Shown: one piece after another, positions 50,919-59,310 of the stretch
How the letters are laid out: every line of letters begins with the position of its first letter
Numbering within the stretch: position 1 is the first letter of the stretch
Notes under the pieces: model-generated
Seen by the model: only the letters and a program-made list of their open reading frames with translations
Told to the model about the DNA's origin: nothing
Databases searched by the model: none
Program-made: the position numbers and the translations under genes
Origin: Aeromonas salmonicida subsp. salmonicida
GTDB lineage: Bacteria; Pseudomonadota; Gammaproteobacteria; Enterobacterales; Aeromonadaceae
NCBI RefSeq assembly: GCF_001643305.1
Contig: NZ_LSGW01000118.1
Location: forward strand, 1 to 64,000
Length of the DNA: 64,000 nt
Direction of reading: 5' to 3'

Positions 50919-52337
50919 ATGACAGCAAAAGTGTGGATCGTCGATGACGACAGTTCTATCCGCTGGGTACTGGAACGCACCCTCGGCAGTGAAGGCTTCG
51001 AGTGCGAGAGTTTTGCCGATGGCGAGGCTCTGCTGAGCTCGCTGGAGATACGTTCGCCCGATGTGATCCTCTCCGATATCCGCATGCCCGGCATCGATGG
51101 TCTCAGCCTGCTGGAGCAGATCCACCGCCGCCAGGCCGATCTGCCCATCATCATAATGACGGCCCACTCGGATCTGGACAGCGCAGTCAATGCCTATCAG
51201 CGGGGCGCCTTCGAGTATCTGCCCAAGCCGTTCGACATCGACGAGGCGGTCACCCTGGTGCGCCGCGCCGAGAATCACCTGAAAGAACAGCGCACCAAGC
51301 GCAAGGCACGCCAGCAGGAGACGGCCACCACACCTGAAATCATCGGCGAAGCGCCGGCCATGCAGGAAGTGTTTCGCGCCATCGGCCGGCTGTCGCGCTC
51401 CAGCATCTCAGTGCTGATCAACGGTCAGAGCGGTACCGGCAAGGAGCTGGTCGCCCACGCGCTGCACAAGCACAGCCCGCGCGCCCACAAGAACTTCATC
51501 GCACTCAACATGGCCGCCATCCCCAAAGATCTCATCGAATCCGAGCTGTTCGGTCATGAAAAAGGGGCCTTTACCGGTGCCAACAATATTCGCCACGGCC
51601 GCTTCGAGCAGGCCGATGGCGGCACCCTGTTTCTCGATGAAATCGGCGACATGCCGCTGGATGTGCAGACCCGCCTGCTGCGGGTGCTGGCCGATGGCCA
51701 GTTCTACCGGGTCGGCGGTCATCAGCCGGTGCAGGTAGATGTGCGGATCATCGCCGCTACCCACCAGAATCTGGAGAAACGGGTGGCAGACGGTGAATTC
51801 CGGGAAGATCTGTTCCACCGCCTCAACGTCATCCGCATTCATATTCCGGCCCTCAAGGAGCGCCGCGAGGATATACCTCAACTGGCCCAGCACTTCCTGC
51901 TGCGCGCCGCCAAGGAGCTGAACGTGGAGGCCAAGAGCCTGCACCCGGATACCCAGGCCTACATCAGCCGTCTCGCCTGGCCGGGCAACGTGCGCCAGCT
52001 GGAGAACGTCTGCCGCTGGCTGACGGTCATGGCCTCGGGCCAGGAGGTGCTGGTAGGGGATCTGCCCGCCGAACTGCTGACCCCCATCACCAACACGGCC
52101 GAGCCCGGCCAACCTGCCCTGCCCGGCTGCTGGCAGCAGCAGTTGCAGGACTGGGTCGCCAGTAAGCTGGCACTGGGGGAGACCGACATCCTGGCCGATG
52201 CCCTGCCCCAATTTGAGCGGATCATGCTGGAGACGGCACTGGATCACACCCATGGCCACAAACAGGAGGCTGCCCGCCTGCTTGGCTGGGGTCGCAACAC
52301 CCTGACTCGCAAGCTCAAGGAGCTCGACCTCTCCTGA
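50919..52337 (+). CDS. glnG: Nitrogen response regulator GlnG (NtrC)
   Basis: 472 residues. Receiver domain with Asp53 in ILSDIRMPG, sigma-54-interacting AAA+ domain (about 140-380; Walker [12 protein letters not shown], loop EKGAFTGA, and [17 protein letters not shown]), and a Fis-type helix-turn-helix at the C terminus ([19 protein letters not shown]). It activates glnA through the enhancer in front of it. It ends at a terminator. Confidence 0.97.
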   Translation: MTAKVWIVDDDSSIRWVLERTLGSEGFECESFADGEALLSSLEIRSPDVILSDIRMPGIDGLSLLEQIHRRQADLPIIIMTAHSDLDSAVNAYQRGAFEYLPKPFDIDEAVTLVRRAENHLKEQRTKRKARQQETATTPEIIGEAPAMQEVFRAIGRLSRSSISVLINGQSGTGKELVAHALHKHSPRAHKNFIALNMAAIPKDLIESELFGHEKGAFTGANNIRHGRFEQADGGTLFLDEIGDMPLDVQTRLLRVLADGQFYRVGGHQPVQVDVRIIAATHQNLEKRVADGEFREDLFHRLNVIRIHIPALKERREDIPQLAQHFLLRAAKELNVEAKSLHPDTQAYISRLAWPGNVRQLENVCRWLTVMASGQEVLVGDLPAELLTPITNTAEPGQPALPGCWQQQLQDWVASKLALGETDILADALPQFERIMLETALDHTHGHKQEAARLLGWGRNTLTRKLKELDLS

Positions 52338-52390
52338 GCCCTCTGGAAAAACGATTCCCATCACGCCTTGGCAAATCCCTGACCAATAAG

Positions 52391-52422
52391 ACCCCGTTTG
52401 ATTTCAAACGGGGTATCTTTTT
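52391..52422 (+). terminator. Terminator after glnG
   Basis: Perfect 10-bp stem accccgtttg / caaacggggt with loop atttt, then an atctttttt tract. Confidence 0.9.
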
Positions 52423-52478
52423 TGAAAGCCCTGCCTAGAATGGCAGGCTTTCAAACCCGACTCGAAGAAGGCGCCATC

Positions 52479-53480
52479 ATGATTGACAGATCTCTCCCCT
52501 TGACCGACCTGCACCGCCATCTGGACGGTAATATCCGCGCGCAGACCATCCTCGAGCTGGGCCGTCAGCACAATATCCAGTTGCCAGCCTTTGAGCTGGA
52601 AGCACTTCGCCCCCACGTGCAGATCGTCGAGAATGAGCCGAGTCTGGTCGCCTTCCTGAAGAAACTGGACTGGGGCGTGGCCGTGCTGGCTGATTACGAT
52701 GCCTGCCGCCGTGTTGCCTACGAGAACGTGGAGGATCTGCTGCGTGCCGGTATCGACTATGCCGAGCTGCGCTTCAGTCCCGCCTACATGGCCATGACCC
52801 ACAAACTGCATCCACAAGGTGTGGTGGAAGCCATCATTGACGGCGTTGCAGTTGGCAGCCGCGACTTTGGCATCAAGACCAACCTCATCGGCATCATGAG
52901 CCGCACCTTCGGCACCGAACAGTGCCGCAAGGAGCTGGACGCCTGTCTGGCCCATCGCGACAAACTGGTTGCCGTCGATCTGGCCGGTGACGAACTGGGC
53001 TTCCCGGGCGAGCTGTTCACCGAGCATTTTCGCAAGGTCCGTGATGCGGGCATGCGCGTCACAGTACACGCAGGCGAAGCGGCGGGCCCCGAAAGCATGT
53101 GGCAAGCCATTCGCGATCTCGGCGCCGAGCGCATCGGCCACGGCGTCAAGGCGATTGCGGATCCTGCCCTGATGGCTTATCTGGCGGAGCACCGCATCGG
53201 CATCGAATCCTGCCTCACCTCCAACCTGCAGACCACCACGGTCACGAATCTGACCGAGCACCCAATCCGCCAGTTCCTGGCTGCCGGTGTGCTGGTCTGC
53301 CTCAACACGGACGATCCGGCGGTCGAAGGCATAGACCTGCCCCACGAATATGAGGTGGCCGCCCCGGCCGCCGGCATGACGGCGAGCGAGATCCGCACCG
53401 CCCAGCAAAACGGTCTGACCCTCGCTTTCCTGAGCGATGGCGAGAAAGCCGAGCTGAGCGCCCGCGCCGCCCGCCGCTAA
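52479..53480 (+). CDS. add: Adenosine deaminase
   Basis: 333 residues. Zinc enzyme deaminating adenosine to inosine. Motifs: DLHRHLDGN (zinc His pair), VTVHAGEA (zinc His), RIGHGV, and [11 protein letters not shown] with the catalytic acid. The ATG at 52479 starts [17 protein letters not shown]; the 27-codon upstream extension overlaps the glnG terminator. It is not in the E. coli glnALG-hemN region, so its position is a lineage-specific insertion or shift. Confidence 0.95.
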   Translation: MIDRSLPLTDLHRHLDGNIRAQTILELGRQHNIQLPAFELEALRPHVQIVENEPSLVAFLKKLDWGVAVLADYDACRRVAYENVEDLLRAGIDYAELRFSPAYMAMTHKLHPQGVVEAIIDGVAVGSRDFGIKTNLIGIMSRTFGTEQCRKELDACLAHRDKLVAVDLAGDELGFPGELFTEHFRKVRDAGMRVTVHAGEAAGPESMWQAIRDLGAERIGHGVKAIADPALMAYLAEHRIGIESCLTSNLQTTTVTNLTEHPIRQFLAAGVLVCLNTDDPAVEGIDLPHEYEVAAPAAGMTASEIRTAQQNGLTLAFLSDGEKAELSARAARR

Positions 53481-53504
53481 ACCTTGAACCGTTTGCTTAC
53501 CCCA

Positions 53505-53532
53505 TAAAAAAACCGCCGAAAGGCGGTTTTTT
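53505..53532. terminator. Bidirectional terminator add/hemN
   Basis: Stem aaaaaaccgcc / ggcggtttttt with loop gaaa, between convergent add and hemN. Confidence 0.9.
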
Positions 53533-53555
53533 ATCTTCAGTGCAGGGCTGCCTGT

Positions 53556-54929
53556 TCAGATCACCCGGGAGAACTGCTGCTGGCGCGCCTTGTTGCGCAG
53601 GTAGACATCGAAACACATGCAGATATTGCGAATGAGCAGCTGACCGGTGGAGACCACTTCCAGCCCATCGTCGGTCATGCGCACCAGACCGTCGTCGATA
53701 AAGGTCTGCAACAGCTTGAGATCATCGGCAAAATACGCCTTGAAGACCAGACCATAAGCCTGCTCGACGGCGGCGAAGTTCAGGCTGAAATCGCAGATGA
53801 GACGTTTGATCACCTCGCGGCGGATCAAGTCGTCCTGATTGAGGGAGCACCCCTTCCACTGGGCATGCCCCAGTTCTTCAACCTGGGCGTAGTAAGCTTT
53901 GAGCTCTTTTTGGTTCTGGGAATAGGCATCGCCAATCATGCTGATGGAGGAGACCCCCAATCCCAGCAGATCACAATCTCCCTGGGTGGTGTAGCCCTGG
54001 AAGTTGCGGTGCAACTTGCCTTCACGCTGCGCCACCGCCAGCTCGTCATCAGGTTTGGCGAAGTGATCCATGCCGATGAACTGGTAGCCCTGACCGGTGA
54101 GGAAGGCGATGGTGTCCTGCAGCATAGCCAGCTTCTCCCGAGGGGCCGGCATGTCTTCCTCTTTCAGCTTGTGCTGGGCAGCAAAGCGGCTCGGCAGATG
54201 AGCGTAGTTGAAGATGGATAGGCGGGCCGGATCCGTCTTGAGCACTTCCTCCAGGGTGTGGTGGAAGCTCTCCCTGTTCTGGTGCGGCAAGCCGTAGATG
54301 AGATCCAGATTGGTGGAGCGAAAGCCCAATTCGCGAGCGCGCTCCAGCATGGCGCGGATGAAGTCGTTATCCTGCTCGCGGTTGACCGCAACCTGGACCG
54401 CCTTGTTGAAGTCCTGCACGCCGAGACTGATGCGGTTGAACCCCACCTCTCGCAGCACATCCAGCATGGTGAGTTCGATTTCACGCGGGTCCACCTCTAT
54501 GCTGATCTCCCCTTCCTCCGCGAACTGGAAGTGCTCACGCAACATGGCCATCAGGCGACGGGTCTGGGCTTCGTTCAGATAGGTAGGCGTACCACCACCC
54601 CAATGAAGCTGGGTCACCAGCCGATGCTTAAACAGGGGCGCCTGCGCCTTGATCTCCTGTTCGAGGTAGTCGAGGTATTGATCGGCCTTGTGCTGGTGAC
54701 GTGTGATCACCTTGTTGCAGCCGCAGTAATAGCAGAGCTTGTGACAGAAGGGGATGTGTACGTAAAGCGACAGGTTGCGCGCCGGGTACTGGCCTGCGGC
54801 GCGGACCAGGTCCGGATAGCCGAAGCTTTCGTTGAACTCCAGCGCAGTGGGATAGGAGGTGTAGCGCGGGCCGCTGTAGTTATATTTTTCGATCAGGGCC
54901 TGATCCCACACAATCTGTTCTGCTTGCAC
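53556..54929 (-). CDS. hemN: Oxygen-independent coproporphyrinogen III oxidase
   Basis: 457 residues, radical SAM enzyme of haem synthesis for low oxygen. The cluster motif HIPFCHKLCYYCGCNK gives Cys62, Cys66 and Cys69 as in E. coli; the C-terminal HemN domain follows. The aerobic counterpart hemF is also in this window (60232-61140). It follows the DUF2489 gene by 30 bp and converges on add. Confidence 0.97.
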   Translation of the reverse strand: MQAEQIVWDQALIEKYNYSGPRYTSYPTALEFNESFGYPDLVRAAGQYPARNLSLYVHIPFCHKLCYYCGCNKVITRHQHKADQYLDYLEQEIKAQAPLFKHRLVTQLHWGGGTPTYLNEAQTRRLMAMLREHFQFAEEGEISIEVDPREIELTMLDVLREVGFNRISLGVQDFNKAVQVAVNREQDNDFIRAMLERARELGFRSTNLDLIYGLPHQNRESFHHTLEEVLKTDPARLSIFNYAHLPSRFAAQHKLKEEDMPAPREKLAMLQDTIAFLTGQGYQFIGMDHFAKPDDELAVAQREGKLHRNFQGYTTQGDCDLLGLGVSSISMIGDAYSQNQKELKAYYAQVEELGHAQWKGCSLNQDDLIRREVIKRLICDFSLNFAAVEQAYGLVFKAYFADDLKLLQTFIDDGLVRMTDDGLEVVSTGQLLIRNICMCFDVYLRNKARQQQFSRVI

Positions 54930-54959
54930 GCTTGCTTCCTCTTTTTTGTTATCCAGGGC

Positions 54960-55412
54960 TCAGCGGCTTAACTGAAAATCCTTCAGTTGGGCCACATCCT
55001 TGAGGATCTGTGCCTCCAGCTCGGCCTCATAGCCACTGCGTTCGAGATCCATCTTCATCACTTCATTGCGCTTGAGGGCACGTCTCGCCTCATGAGTCGG
55101 CATCTCTTTCACCTTCTCATAGAGACTGTACAGACCCGGAAATTCGCTGGCAAAAACGCGCCCTTCCTTAATCTGCAAGGCATCCAGCAAATTGGTCAGC
55201 CGAATGGCACCTTCGGAATAGTCGCACTGACCATCCCGCACCGCATGGGCGATCACCCGTACGCTGTCGAGAATGCGTTCATTGCGCGCAGCTATGGCCT
55301 GCTGCTGCATATCGCGCTGGCGCTTGAGACGAGCCAGCAGGGTACCGGTATACACCGCCAGTCCCAGCAAAATCAGGCCGCCCAACGAGGCGGCCAGCAT
55401 CCATCCACTCAT
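54960..55412 (-). CDS. DUF2489 membrane-anchored protein
   Basis: 150 residues. One N-terminal membrane helix (about 4-24, MLAASLGGLILLGLAVYTG) and a cytosolic helical, charged domain with LLDALQIKEGRVFASEFP and MPTHEARRALKRNEVMKMD. Matches the DUF2489 type, function unknown. Its ATG overlaps the yihI stop by one base (TGATG), so the two are translated together. A GTG one codon upstream is also possible. Confidence 0.82.
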   Translation of the reverse strand: MSGWMLAASLGGLILLGLAVYTGTLLARLKRQRDMQQQAIAARNERILDSVRVIAHAVRDGQCDYSEGAIRLTNLLDALQIKEGRVFASEFPGLYSLYEKVKEMPTHEARRALKRNEVMKMDLERSGYEAELEAQILKDVAQLKDFQLSR

Positions 55413-55993
55413 CACTTTTTCTTCGGCTCTGGCTTGGGCTCAGGCTGATAGTCGACCTGAGTGAAACGATCCCACAGCTCCTCTTCGGAGGCGGGCTGGG
55501 TCGGCGCCTCATAACTGGCATCGTCGAATGAGCCGTCGTCTTCTTCGTCATCATCGTTGTCTATGATGCCAAGCTCATCCATCAATTCCTGATAACGATC
55601 GACACGCTGGTCAACCCAGGCCTGCTCGGTCGCTTCCAGCGTCTCGCCAGCATCGAGGCGATCCAGCAGGTCATTCAGGCGATCATCATTCTCGATGGCA
55701 GCCAGCTCCTGCTCCGGCGTCATCACCAGCTTCTTCTCTTTCGCAGGCTTGGGCGCAACTGGCTTTGCACCTTTCTCGTCTACGATCAAGGCGACCGGCT
55801 TGCGGGAACCAATACGTGGATCCTTGGCCTGCTTGCCATTGTTGTTCTTGCTGGATTGCTCTGCCTGCTGGCGGGAACCCGCCTTCAAGCCCTTACGCTT
55901 GGCAGCGCGTTTGCGCTCACGGCCGTCCAGGGCACTGGCATCTGATTCTTTGCGCTTACCGGTAGGCTTGCGATTGGGTTGTTTAGCCGACAT
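55412..55993 (-). CDS. yihI: Der GTPase-activating protein YihI
   Basis: 193 residues. Basic N-terminal half (RKPTGKRKES to GRERKRAAKRKG) and an acidic C-terminal half with LNDLLDRLDAGETLEATEQAW and a Lys-rich end. E. coli YihI stimulates GTP hydrolysis by Der and so slows 50S assembly. I start at MSAKQPNRKPTG (55991-55993); 48 upstream codons look untranslated. In E. coli csrC lies between yihA and yihI; here a CsrC-like RNA lies upstream too. Confidence 0.9.
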   Translation of the reverse strand: MSAKQPNRKPTGKRKESDASALDGRERKRAAKRKGLKAGSRQQAEQSSKNNNGKQAKDPRIGSRKPVALIVDEKGAKPVAPKPAKEKKLVMTPEQELAAIENDDRLNDLLDRLDAGETLEATEQAWVDQRVDRYQELMDELGIIDNDDDEEDDGSFDDASYEAPTQPASEEELWDRFTQVDYQPEPKPEPKKK

Positions 55994-56209
55994 GAATGAC
56001 TGACTCCGACAAATAACTGGATTGAAGCCCGCACCCGGGATGAGAATCATCCGGGGAAGATACAGACACGGGGAACAGTGGACTAGAAACAAGAGTGGGA
56101 TCCCGCACCAATCCGGCCATTGCTGGCCTCTGAACACCGCAGGATCGGTATCCTCTGGGCATGTTGCTGGTATTTTGACACAGAATGGCTAATCGGGTTA
56201 ATGACCCAA

Positions 56210-56557
56210 AAGAAAAAAGGCAGCCGAAGCTGCCTTGATATGTTTATGCGAGTCCCATCCCTGGCTGCAAATCACCCTGTCCGTGGTGATACCTCTGCGC
56301 ATCATATCTTTGTATGTGGTCATCTTGACCTTAATTGGTCGATCCTGAATGTGCGTGTGCTTGCTTTGACCCATGGGGACGACATCCGGTCATCACTCTG
56401 GGGTGGTTGCATCCCGCAGCCCGGCTCTTCCTGAGCAGTCACCATCCTGGTATTTCCATCCCTTGCCTGTCATTTGCGTGGTTCTGTGGCATCCCGCCAA
56501 ATCGACATCCTGTCTTCACAACATCCCGGTCGTGAATGGCCCTGTGGGCCGCTCCAT
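56210..56557 (-). ncRNA. csrC: CsrB/CsrC-type sRNA, CsrA sponge
   Basis: No coding gene fits here. On the minus strand this stretch carries 14 GGA triplets, eight of them GGATG, in forms such as acaggatgtc, gcgggatgcc, ccaggatggt and tcaggaagag, the repeats that bind CsrA in CsrB/CsrC RNAs. It ends with the intrinsic terminator aaggcagc-ttcg-gctgcctttttt. A sigma-70-like promoter precedes it. E. coli csrC lies in the same yihI-engB interval, which supports the name; length (about 350 nt) is nearer to E. coli CsrB and Vibrio CsrB. The 5' end is predicted. Confidence 0.85.
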
Positions 56558-56563
56558 ATATTC

Positions 56564-56591
56564 ACTGTATCAACTTAATAAAGCGGCTCAA
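56564..56591 (-). promoter_or_regulatory. Predicted promoter of csrC-like RNA
   Basis: Minus-strand -35 TTGAGC (56586-56591), 16-bp spacer, -10 TACAGT (56564-56569). Each box matches four of six consensus bases. Start predicted near 56557. No clear GacA/UvrY palindrome was found upstream. Confidence 0.45.
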
Positions 56592-56761
56592 TCCACCGAT
56601 AACGTTTTCAAACGGAGATAAACCTATCACTCTTATTTAACATATTGAAATTAATGAATTATTAAACATAATTTGAAAAATGTTTAAGCCTTGGCCAGGC
56701 CGATGAATGGGGGATCTCTTACAGCAATGCGAGAAAACTGGCCAAATGGAGTTAAAGGTCA

Positions 56762-56791
56762 AAAAGAAACGAGGAGCCAGTGGCTCCTCGT
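56762..56791 (-). terminator. Terminator after cytochrome c4 gene
   Basis: Stem acgaggagcc / ggctcctcgt with a three-base loop and a minus-strand T-rich tail (ttctttttgac), 32 bp after the stop. Confidence 0.88.
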
Positions 56792-56823
56792 TCATATCAA
56801 TGGGGTACATCATCAGACATGAT

Positions 56824-57441
56824 TCAGTGCAAACCGCCCACATATTTGGAAAGCGCTTCGATGTCCTGATCAGTCAGCTTCTTGGCAACATCCTGCATCA
56901 TGCCATTCGGATCATTATCACGGGCAGCCACACGAAAGGCGGTGAGCTGAGCCTTGATATAAGCAGGATGTTGGCCGGACAGACTTGGATATTTCGCCTG
57001 TTCTATACCTGATCCACGCGGACCATGACAGGCAGTGCAGGCAGCCAGACCACGGCTCATGTCTCCACCCATATAGAGCGCTTTACCCGCTGCTACAGCA
57101 TCATCAGGCACCGCTATCGGTGTTACCTTCTGGCTGGAGAAGTAGGCAGCAAGGTCTTCCATGTCCTGTTCAGACAAGGGGAGAGCCATAGGCCCCATGA
57201 TAGGTGCGACTCGACCAATTTGGCCAGAAGCTGCAGCCTTCAGTTCAACTAATTGCTTTTTGATATATGATGCGTGCTGACCAGCAATCTTGGGATACAT
57301 ATCAACAAGGCTGTTTCCGTCCGGTCCATGACAAGCCGCACACACGGCAGCCTTGGATTGTCCCGCAGCGGCATCGCCCTTGGCTTGTGCCATCCCCGTT
57401 ACGCCAACCATCAGAGCAAGAGTAATGACTAGGTTCTTCAT
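56824..57441 (-). CDS. Cytochrome c4 (di-haem)
   Basis: 205 residues. A signal peptide (1-20, ending GMAQA) exports it to the periplasm. Two haem sites are visible, CAACHG at Cys34-His38 and CTACHG at Cys135-His139, in two related c-type domains, the cytochrome c4 layout. It likely passes electrons to terminal oxidases such as cbb3. The start MKNLVITLALMVGVTG is at 57439-57441. It is divergent from engB, as in Vibrio and Pseudomonas. Confidence 0.93.
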   Translation of the reverse strand: MKNLVITLALMVGVTGMAQAKGDAAAGQSKAAVCAACHGPDGNSLVDMYPKIAGQHASYIKKQLVELKAAASGQIGRVAPIMGPMALPLSEQDMEDLAAYFSSQKVTPIAVPDDAVAAGKALYMGGDMSRGLAACTACHGPRGSGIEQAKYPSLSGQHPAYIKAQLTAFRVAARDNDPNGMMQDVAKKLTDQDIEALSKYVGGLH

Positions 57442-57583
57442 GGCGTTCCAACTTCTCGTTATTAGGCTTCCAGATCCCATGCCGCTGAAGGCATGTTAAA
57501 ATAAACGCGTTTAAGCGACGTCATTTTACACGATTTCACAAAAAAGTAACTCTATAACCCTCTATCTCTATGGGGAATTTACG

Positions 57584-58237
57584 TTGGATACACAAACTCT
57601 GAATTTCAATAAGGTGCATTTTGTGACCAGCGCACCCGACATCCGCCACCTGCCAAATGATGGGGGTGTCGAGATTGCGTTTGCCGGCCGTTCCAATGCC
57701 GGTAAGTCATCTGCATTGAACACCTTAACGAAACACAAGAACCTGGCTCGCACCAGTAAAACACCGGGTCGCACCCAGTTGATCAACCTGTTTGAACTGG
57801 AGCCGGGCAAGCGTCTGGTCGATTTGCCGGGCTATGGTTATGCGCAAGTTCCGCTGGAAATGAAGCTCAAGTGGCAAAAGTCACTGGCAGAGTACCTGCA
57901 GCGCCGCGAGTCATTGAAAGGCCTGGTGATCCTGATGGACATCCGCCACCCGCTCAAAGATACCGACATGAACATGCTGGAGTGGAGCTCACACCGTGAA
58001 TTGCCGGTCATGCTGCTGCTGACCAAGGCTGACAAGCTGAGCCCTGGTCCCCGCAACAATCAGGTTATCAAGGTACGCCAGGCCATTGCCGACCTGGGCC
58101 CGCAGATCCAGGTGGAAGCTTTCTCCTCCCTTAACAACATAGGGGTGGAAAAATTGGCCCAGACTCTGTCTGGCTGGTACTTGGCGGGTGCCGATGAAAT
58201 TGCCGATAACGATGAGCAAGAGCAGGTTGAGGAATAA
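57584..58237 (+). CDS. engB: Ribosome biogenesis GTPase EngB (YihA)
   Basis: 217 residues. GTPase needed for 50S maturation. G1 is [16 protein letters not shown] (about 33-48), G3 [14 protein letters not shown]4 LLTKADKL. The start codon appears to be TTG at 57584 with gggga upstream; a nearby ATG (57570) is out of frame, so the TTG is required. The N terminus ([21 protein letters not shown]) fits the family. Convergent with spf. Confidence 0.95.
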   Translation: MDTQTLNFNKVHFVTSAPDIRHLPNDGGVEIAFAGRSNAGKSSALNTLTKHKNLARTSKTPGRTQLINLFELEPGKRLVDLPGYGYAQVPLEMKLKWQKSLAEYLQRRESLKGLVILMDIRHPLKDTDMNMLEWSSHRELPVMLLLTKADKLSPGPRNNQVIKVRQAIADLGPQIQVEAFSSLNNIGVEKLAQTLSGWYLAGADEIADNDEQEQVEE

Positions 58238-58393
58238 TACATTCCTCCATCTTCCTGCTGCTTCTCTCTTGCAATTAGCGGAGCTGACCCTCCGCTGATT
58301 GAAAGACTTTCAGTTCGACTGCTTCCTGCCAACGCTCAATCCCCACCGATATGCCCTTCTAGCAATCCTAGTAAAATCATTATCAATCAATAG

Positions 58394-58432
58394 GATATGA
58401 AGTTAATTTCAATTAATAATTAACTTCATATC
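58394..58432. repeat. AT-rich perfect inverted repeat
   Basis: Arms gatatgaagttaat (58394-58407) and attaacttcatatc (58419-58432) match perfectly over 14 bp around an 11-nt loop. No T-tract, so not a usual terminator. Could be a transcript-stabilising hairpin for engB or a protein site. Confidence 0.8.
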
Positions 58433-58525
58433 GACATGATAACGGTTTCATATTTTTGCTATCAAACGGCAAGCACATCACGCAAGAAGTACCAAAATGA
58501 AATTTAATTACACTTCGAGGTATGG

Positions 58526-58558
58526 AAGGGATAAAGAAGGGATAAAGAAGGGATAAAA
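58526..58558. repeat. Tandem repeat, 3 x 11 bp
   Basis: Unit gaagggataaa present three times without a mismatch. Its length is likely to vary between strains by slippage. Confidence 0.85.
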
Positions 58559-58721
58559 ATGAAGCCAGTACCACTGGTGCAGTACCGGCCTGAAACAATC
58601 AGTTCAAAAATTGGGAAGAAGCTAAATCTTGAGAACAAAGACGACTGGTTTTCCTCAAGAAGCCCTTTCATTCTAGCAAATACTTGCCAAAACTAAAGCA
58701 TTTACTCTAAATTGGGTGCAT

Positions 58722-58825
58722 AAAAAAACACCCCGACGAATACTCATCGGGGCAGCTATTCAGCCACATTCAATTACGTGAAATAAAAGGTCTGAAAGAT
58801 AGAACATCTTACCTCTGTACCCTAC
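58722..58825 (-). ncRNA. spf: Spot 42 small RNA
   Basis: The minus strand begins gtagggtacagaggtaagat and continues through gttctatctttcagacctt to ttcacgtaattg, almost identical to E. coli Spot 42, including its unpaired Hfq/target-pairing segments. It ends with ccccga...tcgggg and seven T. Length about 104 nt (E. coli 109). Spot 42 represses secondary-carbon uptake and catabolism genes when cAMP-CRP is low. Convergent with engB as in E. coli, but polA is not upstream; yrdB/aroE is. Confidence 0.95.
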
Positions 58826-58834
58826 GTCGCTAAC

Positions 58835-58840
58835 TGTATA
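58835..58840 (-). promoter_or_regulatory. Spot 42 promoter, -10 box
   Basis: Minus-strand TATACA nine bases before the predicted 5' end, so slightly far. A weak -35 lies near tactttc. An inverted repeat gtgaaa...tttcac (58856-58885) upstream could bind a regulator such as CRP, but it does not fit the CRP consensus well. Confidence 0.45.
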
Positions 58841-58924
58841 GCAAAGCAGCAAAAAGTGAAAGTAATTTATGTAATTAAGTTTCACGAAAGAAGACTTGGT
58901 AAAAATACTTACTTTTCATGCAGA

Positions 58925-58953
58925 TAAAAAAATCCCCAGTACGAATACCGGGG
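58925..58953 (-). terminator. Terminator of the yrdB-aroE unit
   Basis: Stem cccc-a-gta / tac-c-gggg around cgaa, with seven T on the minus strand, about 100 nt after yrdB. Its loop resembles that of the Spot 42 terminator (both contain gtattcgt on the minus strand). Confidence 0.8.
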
Positions 58954-59049
58954 AGTTATAAAGGTGACTAGCTAGCACTTCCTCAACTATCTAGTTAGTC
59001 AGCGGTATTTCTCACAAGTTCCGCCGCTTTGAGAAAAAACTTGGAACAC

Positions 59050-59310
59050 TCAGAGGTAGATGGATCCATCCTCTGCAAACTCTTGTTCTTCAATGAGTTT
59101 CTCAGCAATATCTTCAATGTCAAAACGAACGCTCTCGAAAGCACGCAGTATGTCCTCCTCCTTGACGAGGGAGAGTCCGGTCATTTTTTCCAGGCGCCGA
59201 CGACTGATGTAGCAATTGATCAATGCCCCCATCTGCTGGACTGGAAAATGTATCCTCTGTTCGTCCGGCTGCCAGGCCGCCAGTTCGGGAAACAGGATGC
59301 CTTGATTCAT
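59050..59310 (-). CDS. DUF1488 protein (YrdB-like)
   Basis: 86 residues, start [18 protein letters not shown], with VRFPA-like [23 protein letters not shown], typical of DUF1488 proteins such as E. coli YrdB, which also follows aroE. Function unknown. The ATG overlaps the aroE stop by 4 bp, so they are co-translated. Confidence 0.87.
   Translation of the reverse strand: MNQGILFPELAAWQPDEQRIHFPVQQMGALINCYISRRRLEKMTGLSLVKEEDILRAFESVRFDIEDIAEKLIEEQEFAEDGSIYL

Larger units (their letters stand above)
58238..58721. other. engB-spf intergenic region
   Basis: About 480 bp, more A+T-rich than the flanks, with no convincing gene. It contains a 14-bp-armed palindrome at 58394-58432 and a threefold 11-bp tandem repeat at 58526-58558. 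A 61-codon frame on the minus strand crosses the repeat and looks accidental. Confidence 0.5.

Noticed and set aside
58413-58598. 61-codon minus-strand frame across the tandem repeat
   Set aside because: No ribosome binding site, repeats inside, and ends within the palindrome.
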